A DNA stretch of 64,000 nucleotides from Trametopsis cervina (lineage: Eukaryota; Basidiomycota; Agaricomycetes; Polyporales; Irpicaceae): assembly GCA_022385755.1 (NCBI GenBank), contig MU278348.1, forward strand, positions 469,035 to 533,034, read 5' to 3'. The stretch's first letter is position 1; each line of letters starts with the position of its first letter. Shown one piece after another: positions 34,316 to 46,185 of the stretch. The notes under the pieces were generated by a model. That model was not told the origin of the DNA. It was given only the letters and a program-made list of their open reading frames with translations, and made no database searches. Both the position numbers and the translations under genes were made by a program.

Positions 34316-34866
34316 TTATCCAGGGCCAACCTATAAGTATATAGGTTAGATACATAAAATACGCATATGAGGGAAACGAACCTTCGGAATGTCGTGGTGC
34401 TCGCTGAGAGACTCCAGCTTGTTATTGAACTCATTTACGCGGTCTTTATGGGTTTTCGTCGCCAGTCTCGCTACTCTCTCTGCCAGCTTCAGATTGACCT
34501 GTCAGTGGCAATACAACACAATGGGAAGACAACTACGCACTCTTCTTTTCTGGGTCTCTTCAAACCGTTTCTCCGCTGCGGTCTTTCTCTCCGTGCTAAC
34601 CACCGTCCTACTCGTTGAGGGACCCGGTGAGCTGGATTTCCGCTCATCTTCTGCAAGAAGCTTCTCCAACTCTCTTGAGCGACTGCTCTCAGTTTCAGCC
34701 TCTTTGTCTTTAGACTTGGACTTGGACTTCTTCTTCCTAAACATACTCGTTAGCTTCCATCGCCCAGACGCACGGTGCATGGTACCCACTTCTTCACTAT
34801 ACCGCCCTCGACGACCCCTCCCTTCAACTTGAGGGTGCCGCCGGGACGAAAGTCGTATTCCGACAT
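34316..34866 (-). CDS. FAM32A family nuclear protein
   Basis: Four exons, 34866-34790, 34736-34541, 34498-34382 and 34330-34316, give 134 aa with perfect phase. The sequence shows the whole family signature: MSEYDFRPGGTLKLKGGVVE at the start, a lysine run (KKKKKSKSKSKDKEAE), RKTAAEKRFEETQKRR, and a C-terminal block LAERVARLATKTHKDRVNEF followed by LSEHHDIPKVGPG. FAM32A proteins are small, conserved eukaryotic nuclear proteins; the human protein has been placed in the post-branching spliceosome as a splicing factor. The last exon encodes only VGPG and the stop. The start lies about 230 nt from the divergent TMEM115-like gene, so they probably share a promoter. Confidence 0.93.
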
Positions 34867-35096
34867 GGCCTCACCAGGAGATGGTGGCTGTCGACCTCCA
34901 GGCGAAAGCAGTCACAAAAGTCACATGCATGGGCTCACCACTATGTCACGCGCCCGTAGGCGGCTCGGAATTCGACAGCGCTCGCGTCTGTGGTCGTCTC
35001 ACCCGTCCACGACAACTTTCTCCACTCTTTCGCTGTGGTACCTCTTGGAAACGGTGTTCTCAGTACAGCCAGTGGACAGAATCTCACCTTCCCAAG

Positions 35097-36411
35097 ATGG
35101 CGGTTCTCTCTACTGCACCTTTACAGCTCCTGGCCTCAATACCGCCGGTTACGCGAGCCTTTACCGCGTTGACGGTCGTTTCATCCCTACTATATTACTG
35201 GCTATGGTGGACGTCGGATAGCGACTTTTCGGTGCCTTGGCTTGTACTGGTCCCAGGCTCAAGTCTATTTTACCCGTGGACCTTTGTGACATCTGCTTTT
35301 GTCGAAACAACTGTAGTAGAGGTTCGTCTACTGCGCACACATACCACATCCCATTTTGCAGCTCATGTTCCGCGTTACAGCTTATCTTCACTCTAATTAC
35401 CATACCGGCTTCTCTGCGGTATCTGGAACGTCTATGGGGAGCAGTGGAAACAATCAAGTTTATTGTCGTCACGATCGCAGTCTCGAATATCATTGCGTTT
35501 GGTCTTAACTGGATCGAATTCTTCGTGCTGCGGCTTCCTTTGTTTCTGTGAGTTTGTACCGCTGTCCCAACCAAAATTTGATGAAACTTAATCCTCCCAG
35601 CTACGGAATGCAATTCCATGGTCAGATGGCACTGCAAATCGGCGTCCTAGTCGCGTTTACGCAGCTGATACCCGAGCACCAGGTCCAGCTGTTTGGTGTG
35701 CTCAAGGCTCGAGTTAAAGTACGCATTACTCATCCTTTACATTGGAACGTCTCCTTATTCCTTGTGACATCATTCAGACGTTGCCTATGACATACGTGAC
35801 CGTTTCGACCGTGATGTGCCTAGTAGGATTCCAAAGTCCTTGGATAGTCATCCAATTTGGCTGGTTAGTGAGCTGGGTGTGGCTGCGGTTCTATAAGAAG
35901 AACGCAGACAGCCTTGGGGGAGGTCCTGTATACGGCGATAGGAGCGAAACATTTGCTCTGGTCTCCTGGTTCCCTCCTTTCATCCAGTAAGCATCTTTGA
36001 CACCGATATATGCAGATGTTCTGACCCACCATCTCGCACAGTAAACCGATAACGTGGCTGGGAAATACTGTGTACAGCATCGCTGTTAAATTCCATCTCA
36101 TCCCCCTCGGTGCTTCGGACGTAGAAGCCCCTAGTTACAGCTCGGTGCCAGGAGGCGCTCGCGCAGAAGCAGAGAGGCGAAGGTCAGCCCTCCTTCTCTG
36201 CGGTTTATTCGAGGCCTTACTAACACGTCACAGAGCTATGGCCTTGAAGGCTCTTGATCAACGTTTAGCTGCAGCACCTGGCGCACCGTCTAGAGTACCT
36301 CCCATCACCCCTGGTGGACAGAGCCAGGGTACATCAAATGTTGCTAATGGCGAGGCTGGTATCCCAAAAGTTTCCGTTGAATCGACGAAAGGAAAGGACG
36401 AGGTAGTATAA
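35097..36411 (+). CDS. TMEM115-like Golgi membrane protein (rhomboid-like fold, DUF1751)
   Basis: Six exons joined by short introns. The protein begins MAVLSTAPLQLLASIPPVTR and contains several hydrophobic segments: FTALTVVSSLLYYWLWW, LIFTLITIPASLRYLERLWG, FIVVTIAVSNIIAFGLNW, QMALQIGVLVAFTQLIPEHQ, YVTVSTVMCLVGFQSPWIV and FGWLVSWVWLRFYKK. The short block YPWTFVTSAFVETTVVE and the RYLERLWG motif are typical of the TMEM115/DUF1751 family. The conserved soluble part after the last helix (LGGGPVYGDRSETFALVSWF) is followed by a low-complexity hydrophilic tail. The human homologue is a Golgi protein acting in retrograde transport. There are no catalytic Ser/His as in rhomboid proteases that I can see. 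COG1, another Golgi trafficking gene, follows. Confidence 0.85.
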
Positions 36412-36722
36412 TCTGCGTAATGACATCCACGAGTTACGGGCTTTATTGTAGTCTGCATTATATGTTGCTTAAGTATCATGAACCATCGGGTCTCTTGCTA
36501 TCTGTACGATGTCATTCACCATCTTCTGCCTAATCGCATTCTTGCTGATGCTGCGCACACATCGACCCAATCTTGAGAATTATCATGCCCACCGCCTTCC
36601 GCGCTAACCACGTGGCTCTGTTTCGAACTCACTACCGCAATACCGTATATGCTTCCTGAGCATAGCAGCCTTCTTCATTGAAGGTACAGACTTCTCTGCT
36701 ACTTCGTCTCCGAAGCCATAAC

Positions 36723-39700
36723 ATGTCTAGACGACCGTCTGTTGCCTCTCTATCTTCCATTGGGTCCGGACTATTGAAGCCTATATCACTGCCAACCGTC
36801 TCAGAAACCGGCACGCGTCCGCAGAGGTCCTTTTCCAATGGCTCTCTCGTTACCCCGTCTCGCTCGGTTTCGTACACTGGGAATCTTGACACCGTCATAG
36901 AACGCAACTCGGACGGCTGGGATCCCGATGAATTATTCACGAAGCATACCGTGGCAGAGGTGAAGGCTATACAGCATCGTCTGAGGTAAGTATTCCTACG
37001 CACCATCCTCGTAGGGCAGCGTTCATGAGGTGCATCTGTGTGTTAGAGCCGATGCGGATGCGAAACAAGAGGAGCTACGCCTTATGGTTGGGTACGTGGT
37101 ATAGCATATCGCGTTGTGTTGCGCTCATCTGTGCTATGAAAGGGCAGGGAACGCTACCGGGACCTGTTGCAGGCATCTACATCTATAATATCGATAGCGA
37201 AGTCGTCTGATAATGTACTGGTTGCCCTCGACGAAGTGCGAAGTACTACATCGTCAATTCGGCCGAAGGAGAGTGCGCAGGCTGCCACAAGGGGGCAAGC
37301 AGGTGCGCTAGATACTCTTTCATGTATGGCTATGCCTGACGTGTTACAGACGAACATCTCCAAGCGTTGCAATCGCTCGCTGCTCATTTGAAGCTCCTCC
37401 TCGATGCTCCGGAACATTTGTGGCGGCTCATCGAGCGCAAGCTATACTTGCATGCCGCTTGGCTGTTCCTGTTGTCCAGAGTGGTACACAGGTCGCTATT
37501 ACGGGATGAAGGCGACGAAGACATAACTTGGCATACGCTGGGAATCCATATATCGGTAATTAGGATCATGTGCAACACAGTTCATTTTAACTAACCCCTT
37601 TTCAGGAACAATTCCCCATAGTACAACGACAATGGGACGCTGTATCTCAGTTCCGCTCGCAGATATCACATAAAGCTACTATGGCATTACGAGAGCAGAA
37701 CTCTTCGCCTCCAGTGAGCTCAGTTACACCATTGTCGCTTGCATTATTGATTTGGATATTAGGAAGTCTGTGCGATCCTGTTAACTCTTCATTTACTGGA
37801 ATCTCGCCCGTTACCCGAGACCCTGGCTACCTTCCTTGCCCAACGGACACGAAGTCTTACTACCAGTTTGAACCGTCCAAAAGAGCGAACCGCCAATGGC
37901 AGTGCAGCTGATCCCACACCTTCGCAGGATGCGAAACCAACGAAGTCAGGAAAGGTTGTCGTCCGCGAGGTCCGACAGAAATTGAAAGCTGCTTTAGACA
38001 TTGTCGTGCGGACCATGGGAATATCGCGCACGGTGTTTATACGTCAGACGGACAACGAGCACTCATTGATGCAAGACGTCTTGCGACATATCCAAGAGGA
38101 AGCTGGTGCTTCCTCGAGGGCTCTCCCCAACGAGATTCGTTTGACAAGCCAGACGCTGCTTTCCTCACTGCCTTCCTCCAATCACTTCCTACTTCTTCCG
38201 GTTACCATCAGGACCTATAAGCCATACGTCGACGGCAGCGCCCTGCTCTCCGGTACTCAGGGTATACAATACAAGACTAAGCTCGGAGAGTGGTTCGGAA
38301 AGGCCATGAAGAATGTACAAGCCGCTATGGATATCTGGTTTGCAGAATTCAGCACCATTCATGACCTTTGGGAAGTCCGACGGTGGTGTGGGGCGTGGCT
38401 CCAATCGACGAAAGGCTTAGACACTCAAGAGATACTCGAGGTCGAAGCCACGCTAAACACTGTGTGCAGGCAACATGCTTTAAGAATATGGAAAGCTGCG
38501 CTGACCGCATCTGAGGTCGCTTTCCGAGAGCGACTTGCATCTGCTCTTGATACAGTCGCAGAAGGTTCGAATGGGGGTACCACAGGTGCGTGTGCTGCAG
38601 CGGCAAACAATTGTCTCGCAGAGTTGCGACTGAACTTCTGCATGAACTTCAGATTCGGAGCCGGTACGGTATCTTTTCCACTCAGATACCGCGCCTTCGA
38701 TATCACATAGCAGTGCTGGATCATCATCAAACGGCATGTCATTTCAAAAATTCCGCGATTCACTACGGCTACAAATGGCAGCGCGCACCCCATCGCTTCA
38801 CGGAGTTCTGAGCACTGTGGAAAACAGTCTCAAAGACCTTCGTACGGATCTGAATATCACTCAGGAAAGTGATATCAACTCTTCGTAAGCACGATCGTTG
38901 ATATATTTGTATCCACGGTTCTAATGTCATCCCAACGTTCCATAACAGTGGTACTTCGGCCACCCCATCGGTGCAGGATTATGTGCCAGATGCCGAATCG
39001 CTATGTGTATCCCTCTGTACTGTATTGCAATCTAAGCTAGATGGTCTATCGACATTGGACGGTGCGTAGGCAACATCAACTGAGCAACGTGGTTCTCATG
39101 CTATCTTCCAGATATACATCAGACTATCTTCATAGGACGGATTGCAAAACATCTCTCTACTTCGAGCGTGTTTATAGAGAGTATCTGCTTCAGCCAAAGT
39201 GCCTCAGAGGGTGAGTTACGGCAATCACATTTTGTCCTATGTTACCGATTTGCATCATCCTCAGAACTACGCGCGCGATTGTATGGGCTCTATGAGCAGG
39301 CCTTGGAGCGATGGCAGCAATACACAGTGACGAAAGTGATCCTCGCTCATTGGGGTCCATCTTCGGGAACTCGTAGTGAGGTACATCCGCTAGATGGTAC
39401 GTACTTATTGCCCCACCCCCACCGCGTAGCTTATGAAGGAAATTTACAGAAGCCGCTTCGCCAAAACCTTCAGCTCGGCTACTGGATACATTGTTGATAT
39501 TGACGTCGGCGATCGCGGAACTGGGCATCCTCGCAGCGTCCGAGACGATGGGGGATTTGGTGAGACGGCTGCTGCACTACTTTGTCGTTGCCCTCCTCCG
39601 CCACCTGGACATAGAGAAGGACCAACAGCCTCCATTGCAGACAGTGTGGGACATGGCGTTCCTACTGGTATTGGTAGAAACATGGGAGTCCGACGATCGA

Positions 39701-40054
39701 CAGACTCGATCGTTAGTGCTTAGTAGCGTGCTACCCTTTACACAGAAGGTACGTTGCTGTGCTTCTCATCATTATGTGAGCTAAACTAGCCCTAATGTGA
39801 CAATCGTTCAGGGTCTGTCGGCAGACCTCCGCAGGAACATGTCAGAGTGGCTGTCGCGCGTGCAAGTGCTATTTGGGCTCCTCCTTCCCGCAACAGTGCC
39901 ACCGCCGGCCGCAGTAGTAGACCAGGGAAAGCCATCAAGCCTCCTGCAGCTGGGCGTGCCTCTCGTTGAAACACAGTATCAACCTGCGTTCGACTTGGTG
40001 AAGCCCTCCGCTCGGTTCGGGCTTCTGCTTGTAGGGAGCTCTGCTGCACGATAG
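36723..40054 (+). CDS. COG1: conserved oligomeric Golgi complex subunit 1
   Basis: Many-exon gene (at least 11). The start MSRRPSVASLSSIGSG is followed by the conserved N-terminal COG1 block LFTKHTVAEVKAIQHRLR joined to ADADAKQEELRLMVGERYRD and LLQASTSIISIAKSSDNVL. Later blocks include LYLHAAWLFLLSRVVHRSLL, EQFPIVQRQWDAVSQFRSQI, EVCAILLTLHLLESRPLPET with LATFLAQRTRSL, and the end YQPAFDLVKPSARFGLLLVG. COG is an eight-subunit tethering complex for intra-Golgi retrograde vesicles; COG1 is a lobe-linking subunit. A confusing frame at 37715-37765 resolves as an intron (GTGAGC to GATATTAG), so the gene is not broken. The neighbour TMEM115-like gene is also Golgi-related. Confidence 0.9.
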
Positions 40055-40488
40055 TTATGAACCTTGTTGTACGTTGTGAGCTGGTCGCCAATAGATGCCA
40101 CCATCCTCGTTAGATAGCCCCCTGATGCCGTAGGGCCGCCGCTGTAGATTTTGATGATGCGACATCAAGATTCTGACGTGAGGATGAACACTTGATGGTC
40201 CAGTACACGCAGGCGGCATACAGTGCGGGAGCTTTGGCTGTACGACTGCTGTACTGTAACACACGTTGTTACATATGTCTCTAACAGCTGATGCCGAGTG
40301 CCCCCTGACGCATGATGGGGATGGGGCTCCGGGATATCTACTTGACCTTGTCCTGCGCCTGATTCATCTCTGTGTGCCGGATCCCCGCCTTCGGTCTACG
40401 ACCCGTGCTGGTTCGCCCTTTTTATGCTCTGGTAGCTTCATAGCTGGACTAGGTGGACTGTGTCCCCATTTTCTTTTGTGGATATAGT
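40055..40488. other. intergenic region
   Basis: About 430 nt between COG1 and the seven-helix membrane protein gene. No coding sequence supported. Confidence 0.55.
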
Positions 40489-42126
40489 ATGGCGGGCGGT
40501 CAAGGTGAGTAGCGATGATCGTTGATGGCAGTCGCTAGCACTGAATAACGCATACTTGCCCATAGACACCGTCCCACAATCTGCTGGCCTCAGGGCTGCA
40601 TTTCTGGCTCTGCATATTGCAGGTGGCTACATTGGTATACCAATCTTAGTCTTAACGTTCTTCTTCTCTAAACGAGTGCAACGACCGGCCACCGTGATCA
40701 ATTTCTGTATAACATGGATCATCTATTCTGTCTCGTACACTCTCCTGTAAGCAGTCATTTCATACATCATCTTCAATTCTCACTCACGATGGCCACCATA
40801 TCTAGCTTCCTCGGAGGTTATCACAATACCCATTCTCCGCCGTTTGAGCTATGTTTGACTCAAGCTGCCATGATACACGGTGCTCCGCCCATGTACGTCC
40901 ATCTAGCATAACATGTTACCCGTCAAATAGACTCTAACATGTCATACAGGGCAGTTGTCGCTGGCCTTGGTGTCGTTGCCCAGGTATGCATACTTTCGCT
41001 AGTCAGAGTGCCGCTGCCTATAACGCGAACGTCCTAGGCATACACGGCCTATCAGCTTCCTTGGCAGAATTGGCATCCTCCGTGGATATCTTTCTGGCCT
41101 GATTGGCTTATTACAACTATGGTAAGTACCTCATCCGACATTGTGTCCATCAAACTTAACCGAGTGTGCGAAGATCGTACTGCCTCCCTACATCGCGTTT
41201 CTCGTATTTGCGTTGATCTCAGCCATGGTTCGTTGTCTCATTGATTGTGTCAATGGAAGAAATGTCTAACAACATAGTCCTGGTAGCTCGGCCATTCACG
41301 CCCGGAGGATGTATCTTCAAATGAACACCTGGCTATATACTGCACCTTCAAGAACCGGCTGGGTCCTTAGTGAGTCGATCGTTTATCATATACGAGTCTT
41401 GTCCCAACTAAGATATTCATTAGTGAGCAATACGCCGTGCCAGGATTCTGTGCTGGGGTTATGGTCTTGATCATCACACTACTAGGTATGCCACCTATCT
41501 ACTCGTTGTCACAATTCACTCATCTTTCTCAACTAGCACTTGCTATCTCGAAGTACTGTCGCGGTTGGCGCACCATCAATCACGCCTTCCCACTTGCCGA
41601 CCGTCGACCAACGCTCTCTCCATTGTTCAGGGTGAATATGCTCTGATATGTCTTCTTTACGCGAACTAACAGGTGCTATAGGTATCCCTATTCTCGCTAT
41701 ACTCGGTCGTGGTTCTGGCGTATGTTTATTGGACTGACGTTTGGTTTGAGTGCTAACGCAAATGTACAGGGCCTGCGTCTCGTACCTCTTTATGAAGGAA
41801 ACCGGAGGAGTCTACATGATACAAGCTGCACGTAAGTGGTCCAGGCAACAATACTAATCATCTGCTGATCATCGCACAGTGCCTATAGTTGCGACAATCG
41901 TGTTCGCTACGCAGATGGTGCGCATCAAGCCCCTAAGATGACAACACACGATCATTGACAGGTTGTTTAGGATATCATGAGCGCGTGGGCATTCTGGAAA
42001 CGCGAGGACGTCTCTCAGGCAATTACGAACCCTGGGTTTGTACCCGGAGGAGGGTGGTCAAGACCCAACAGCGCAGAAATCTCACCGCAACTTATGGGAC
42101 ACGTGATACTATCATCAGGAGTGTAG
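40489..42126 (+). CDS. orphan seven-transmembrane protein (GPCR-like, unassigned)
   Basis: Highly fragmented gene of about ten exons. ATG 40489 (MAGGQ) splices to DTVPQSAGLRAAFLALHIAG. Seven hydrophobic segments can be counted: AAFLALHIAGGYIGIPILVL, VINFCITWIIYSVSYTLL, ELCLTQAAMIHGAPPM with AVVAGLGVVAQ, MIVLPPYIAFLVFALISAM, VPGFCAGVMVLIITLLGIAL, SLFSLYSVVVLAACVSYLF and MIQAALPIVATIVFATQ. A short soluble tail ends in HVILSSGV. The layout (extracellular N-terminus, 7 helices, cytoplasmic tail with FWKREDV) resembles a G-protein-coupled receptor, but I recognise no GPCR class, and no STE3 pheromone-receptor signature is visible. Ligand and function are unknown. Some exon edges are approximate. 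Confidence 0.75.
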
Positions 42127-42392
42127 GGCAACATACGCGAGCGTTGAAGACTCGATCCTAACTAGTATCTTGACGGGGTAGCCACGGCGGTACGTGCGCT
42201 CCTAAGAGAGCACGAATAGCTTTCCTGCGAGATTGCCGTAGCTGGACCGGCCGCGGGTGGCCGCCAACACGCTGCACGTACAGGCGCATCGGCAGTTAGA
42301 CCCACAGGAGGTCGTCACAGGTTTTCACACATTCAGGACAAGTATCGCCAGTGCATGATATATCCGGACACATGTGAGATACAAAGCGATAG

Positions 42393-42832
42393 CTATGCCC
42401 CACCACTACAGACCGCGGACGTGAGTTGCATGTAGGAAGGAATGACTGGGAATGTACGCACACTAGAATGTTATTTCTGTGTGTAAATGATTAGTCTTTA
42501 TTGACTTGCGAGAGAGTTATGAAACTCACATTGGGATGTGGATAAGCTTGACGAAGTAACCAATGAAGCCCATGACGGCGAATCCAACCGCTACGGCCTT
42601 GCAGATCTGAGCGAACTCTGAAATAGTGTTGGTCTATCTGTGTTGCAGTTATATGAGTAGTGAAATGCTACGCACCCTTCTGGGAAGGTTTTGTGCAGCG
42701 AGTCAAGAACTAGTGAAGTCACGATCAATTAGTACTACTGTTCAAGCTAGAAAACGAACCATAGCGCACCTGCTGGCCGTCCTGAATGAACTCCTGGGGG
42801 ACCTCGAGATATTCTTTCAGCTTGTCAGACAT
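42393..42832 (-). CDS. protein translocase SEC61 gamma subunit
   Basis: Five short exons encode about 70 aa: [52 protein letters not shown] with [10 protein letters not shown], and NNILVGGA at the end. The single C-terminal tail anchor and IHIPINNILVG are diagnostic of Sec61 gamma/Sss1, which clamps the alpha subunit of the ER protein-conducting channel. The last splice (exon ending in GT, then GGTGGGGCATAG) is needed to reach the family's normal C-terminus. SEC61 gamma is a recurrent gene in the A-locus neighbourhood of mushrooms. Confidence 0.93.
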
Positions 42833-43136
42833 TTTGCAGTATTAGAGAGAAGGGCTGTAGTTGGGTAATGAGGGGTAAGCTGGTGGTCGACGTGTAAGGT
42901 GTGCTGGCGAAGTCCCTCACGCACCCATGATTCCTCAGCGCCTATGCACGTGGCAGCTGGATCTGGAGATTCGTGTTGCGCTCGCACATTGTGAATTCGA
43001 GAGCGCTTGTTCTCAAGAATTGACCATCACGTTCTTGGATTAGGTGTACGGAGTTGCAGTTCGTTATCACACAGAGGTGAGTCTTGTAGAGAATTGTGGT
43101 AAGAGTACAGCTGAAACGCAACCTTCAGGCGTATGG

Positions 43137-45395
43137 ATGCTCTGGAGGAGGGTCGCGCATACAGTTACACGGCCTCTACCGCGACAATTCACCACTTCAC
43201 GTTCATTGCGTCTACCTAGACGGCATGCGTCAGCGTACTTCTTCCCTAACCTCGATAGGGACGTAGAAGAGAGCGAGCGTACTCTCAAGCCTGCGGCCCC
43301 GAACCTCGATGGATTGGTGCATCGATTGGAAGGCGCGCTCAAGCAAAATCCTGATCATGTCCGGACTGTCTTCTTGAACTACTATGAAGATCCCGCATCG
43401 CTTACTACGTCAACCTCGACAGTGGCGAATCATGGGAAGACCATTTCGGATGCCCTCCGAAAGCTTGCTGCAACAAAGGACATAGACCTCCTGCGCCGTG
43501 TTGTGGATGACATGGAGCGCAAGTGGGGAATACCTGCCGGTACTCAGACCCATGAAGCAATCCTGAAAGGATTGAACGATGTCGGTGATGGCGAAGCGAT
43601 ACTTAACTGGCTTCAGACTATCCCAGTCTCAAGTGCGCCAGATCACGTCCACCTTCGATGGTGGAACAGTCATCTGGAAGACTGTACGCGCCGTAACCTT
43701 AGCTCTCTATTCTGGAAGAGCATGCAAGCCCTACGCTCCGCGCAGCAGTCTTCACCAAATACAGAAACATACCGCCTGGCGTTCAATCACTTGTTGGCAG
43801 AACATCGTGGAACGCCACCGCTACCTCTCGTCCAAGAGTGGGTAGATCGTATGCGCGAGGACGGCGTGCCACTTACTCGGGCGCAGCTTGATTCATTGAC
43901 CGAGGAGTTTGACCGCCGTGGACTCGCCCAAGCCGTGCCAGCCCTGGAACGTATGTACCTTCTGGCCCCCCACGCCGAGGGTAGGGACTCGCTCTGCGCG
44001 GAACGCCTGGCTTCCACCAGTCTCTCAGAAGGCGACCCTTCAGCACATGCATTACTTGGACGTCTACGTCAGCACGCATTCGTCCCCACTACACAGACGC
44101 TGGACGTAATTGCGAAATCGTTGTCGTCCGCAGCAGCGTTGGAGAAATGGGAACGCTGGCTCGAGGTGAAGGCTTCACCGCGAGCATGGGAGATTGTGTT
44201 GGGGCGGCTATTGTCGGAGGGTATGTGGCGACAAGCCCGTGAAACATATCAAACTGCCCTCCGGTGGGGGTACCGCCCGACCGCTGGTATGATACATCCC
44301 GTCCTCCGCACATACTGCTCCCCCCAGCTCTCAAGACCCAGCGATGCGGACATCATGGCAGCACTGGATCTGTTTCGCGAGTATATACGGCTTACATCCG
44401 ATGGAGGGTATGTAGGCCGGCCGATGCCGGAGGCACAGGCGGACTTGCCCTCGTATAACACGCTCCTACGCGCCCTCACGCATTCTCGCCTACACTCGCA
44501 CCATGACGCTGCGGTTTCTCTTATGGAGGAATTACGCGGTCGAGGGATCGTGTTGGACAACATGGCTACGGCGACGTACATCACCCTTCTCATGAAGTTA
44601 TCACGCAATGTTGATCAGGCGTTCAAGGTCTATCAGCTTCTGCACCGACGCCCCGATGGGCAGTACGTTCTGGATCAGCAAGGATACGTTGCGGTACTGA
44701 ATACGTATTGCAAGCTTAGGACCGATAAAGGGCCCGCGCTCGTTGTGCATTTTACGAAGATGCTGAAGGACATGCGCGCCGCAGGTCACGATATTCCCGC
44801 GCAGGTCTACACTATCCTGCTCCGTCAGCTGGCTCTATTGACCACGAAGATGCCTACCGAAGCGCGTCTCGAGGAACTTGCGCAGTATATCCGACGTGTC
44901 CATCACATTCTTACACTCGACCCCACTCTCACTCCTGACACTATACTGTGGAACCAGTTAATGGACACATATCAACGCGCAGGATGCTTTAGGGAGGCGC
45001 TGACGATCTGGGAAACCATGTTTGCCTCTCGTAGACTCGATAACGCGACAATCAGCATCGCGGTGGACGCTTGTGCGTTTTCTGGGCTGGTCGACCGGGG
45101 AAGAAGCATCATGAATCGGGCATACCACTCCGGCTTCCCACTTAACAAACATAACTGGAGCACCTGGGTCGAATGCCTGTGCCGTCATCACAGGTTCGCA
45201 GAGGCGATGAAAGTCCTGTGTATCGATCTGCCAGAGAAAGCTGGGATAGCGCCAGACTTGGACATCGCCAAGATGATACTTCGGTTTGCCAGAGGCTCAC
45301 GGGCGGAATGGGAACTACGAGACCGGATGAAGCGCCAACTACCCCAGTTGTACGCGGCCATCGAGGCCCACAATGCTTCCACTTCTGCGGATTAA
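43137..45395 (+). CDS. pentatricopeptide-repeat (PPR) protein, probably mitochondrial
   Basis: An intronless frame of 752 aa, unusual beside its intron-rich neighbours. The first ATG in frame is 43137 (MLWRRVAHTVTRPLPRQFTT); the Arg/Thr/Ser-rich start without acidic residues is a good mitochondrial presequence. The body is helical with ~35-residue repeat style: SYNTLLRALTHSRLHSHHDA, AVSLMEELRGRGIVLDN, VYQLLHRRPDGQYVLDQQG, LWNQLMDTYQRAGCFREALT, IWETMFASRRLDNATISIAV and WSTWVECLCRHHRFAEAMKV. PPR proteins bind organellar RNA and act in its processing or translation; the target is unknown. A PPR gene near SEC61 and glycine decarboxylase matches A-locus gene order in other mushrooms. Confidence 0.85.
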   Translation: MLWRRVAHTVTRPLPRQFTTSRSLRLPRRHASAYFFPNLDRDVEESERTLKPAAPNLDGLVHRLEGALKQNPDHVRTVFLNYYEDPASLTTSTSTVANHGKTISDALRKLAATKDIDLLRRVVDDMERKWGIPAGTQTHEAILKGLNDVGDGEAILNWLQTIPVSSAPDHVHLRWWNSHLEDCTRRNLSSLFWKSMQALRSAQQSSPNTETYRLAFNHLLAEHRGTPPLPLVQEWVDRMREDGVPLTRAQLDSLTEEFDRRGLAQAVPALERMYLLAPHAEGRDSLCAERLASTSLSEGDPSAHALLGRLRQHAFVPTTQTLDVIAKSLSSAAALEKWERWLEVKASPRAWEIVLGRLLSEGMWRQARETYQTALRWGYRPTAGMIHPVLRTYCSPQLSRPSDADIMAALDLFREYIRLTSDGGYVGRPMPEAQADLPSYNTLLRALTHSRLHSHHDAAVSLMEELRGRGIVLDNMATATYITLLMKLSRNVDQAFKVYQLLHRRPDGQYVLDQQGYVAVLNTYCKLRTDKGPALVVHFTKMLKDMRAAGHDIPAQVYTILLRQLALLTTKMPTEARLEELAQYIRRVHHILTLDPTLTPDTILWNQLMDTYQRAGCFREALTIWETMFASRRLDNATISIAVDACAFSGLVDRGRSIMNRAYHSGFPLNKHNWSTWVECLCRHHRFAEAMKVLCIDLPEKAGIAPDLDIAKMILRFARGSRAEWELRDRMKRQLPQLYAAIEAHNASTSAD

Positions 45396-46185
45396 GCTCT
45401 TATGGTAGCTATCCTGTGTAACTGGTACACAACCCCAGTGCTGGCCCATGATCTTCTCCTGTCAATGTCAACCTTCCTGCCCCATGCTTTGTGGATATCT
45501 GTTTGACGATCTTCGTGGAATTTACGTAGCTATCTTACCAGGGTTGATACGGAGTATGTAACGAGATAAGCCATGACCGCGGGTACCTTGAATGCCAGGA
45601 GCTACAGACACGAGTGCGTAAGAAGCGGGCTGAGGCTGCAAAATACCGCTGCAGAGTGGGCATAGTCGTTGGCGTTGACCGCATTAGCGCCGCTGGAAGA
45701 CGTCTGTCGGCGACCCGAAGAGGAAAGGGGCGGGCGTCGGGGAGCCGACGGAACGGTGTTGAGCGGGGCGGGAAGCTCCGAGTAACCGATGAAAAAGTTT
45801 TTTCAGCTGGCTCGGTTACTTACCGCGCCAGATTAGGAAATTAAGAGATAAGTTTGCTCCCGTTGGCGATAATGCAAGAATTAATTTTGGACTGGGGCGT
45901 GCGTGAGATGGTTGCATGCACAGGCCTCTGGGAGTCTTTATTCCCCTCACTCGCGTCCTCTGCAGCGCTGAAACGCGTCCTAGGACGTGAGAGGGCGCGA
46001 AGAAGGCCGTCAGCGGGTGGGAAGCAAGCGCTGATGCGCTGAATTTTCTCCTCGACGGTCATGCAGACGATAAGCACTTCGTGTACTCGGTGAATGGCTC
46101 GGTGAATGCACTCATGATTTTCTCTATATTTTTGCGGGATGCCCCCTCCAACCTCACCCCACCACCGTAGGCGCAGACGTCCACC
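45396..46185. other. intergenic region, promoter of glycine decarboxylase
   Basis: About 790 nt. Short frames only; nothing resembling a known protein. Contains a G-rich stretch near 45715-45780. Confidence 0.55.

Noticed and set aside
37681..37911. Apparent frame break in COG1
   Set aside because: Resolved by an intron from GTGAGC (after SSPP) to GATATTAG, after which EVCAILLTLHLLESR continues the expected protein.
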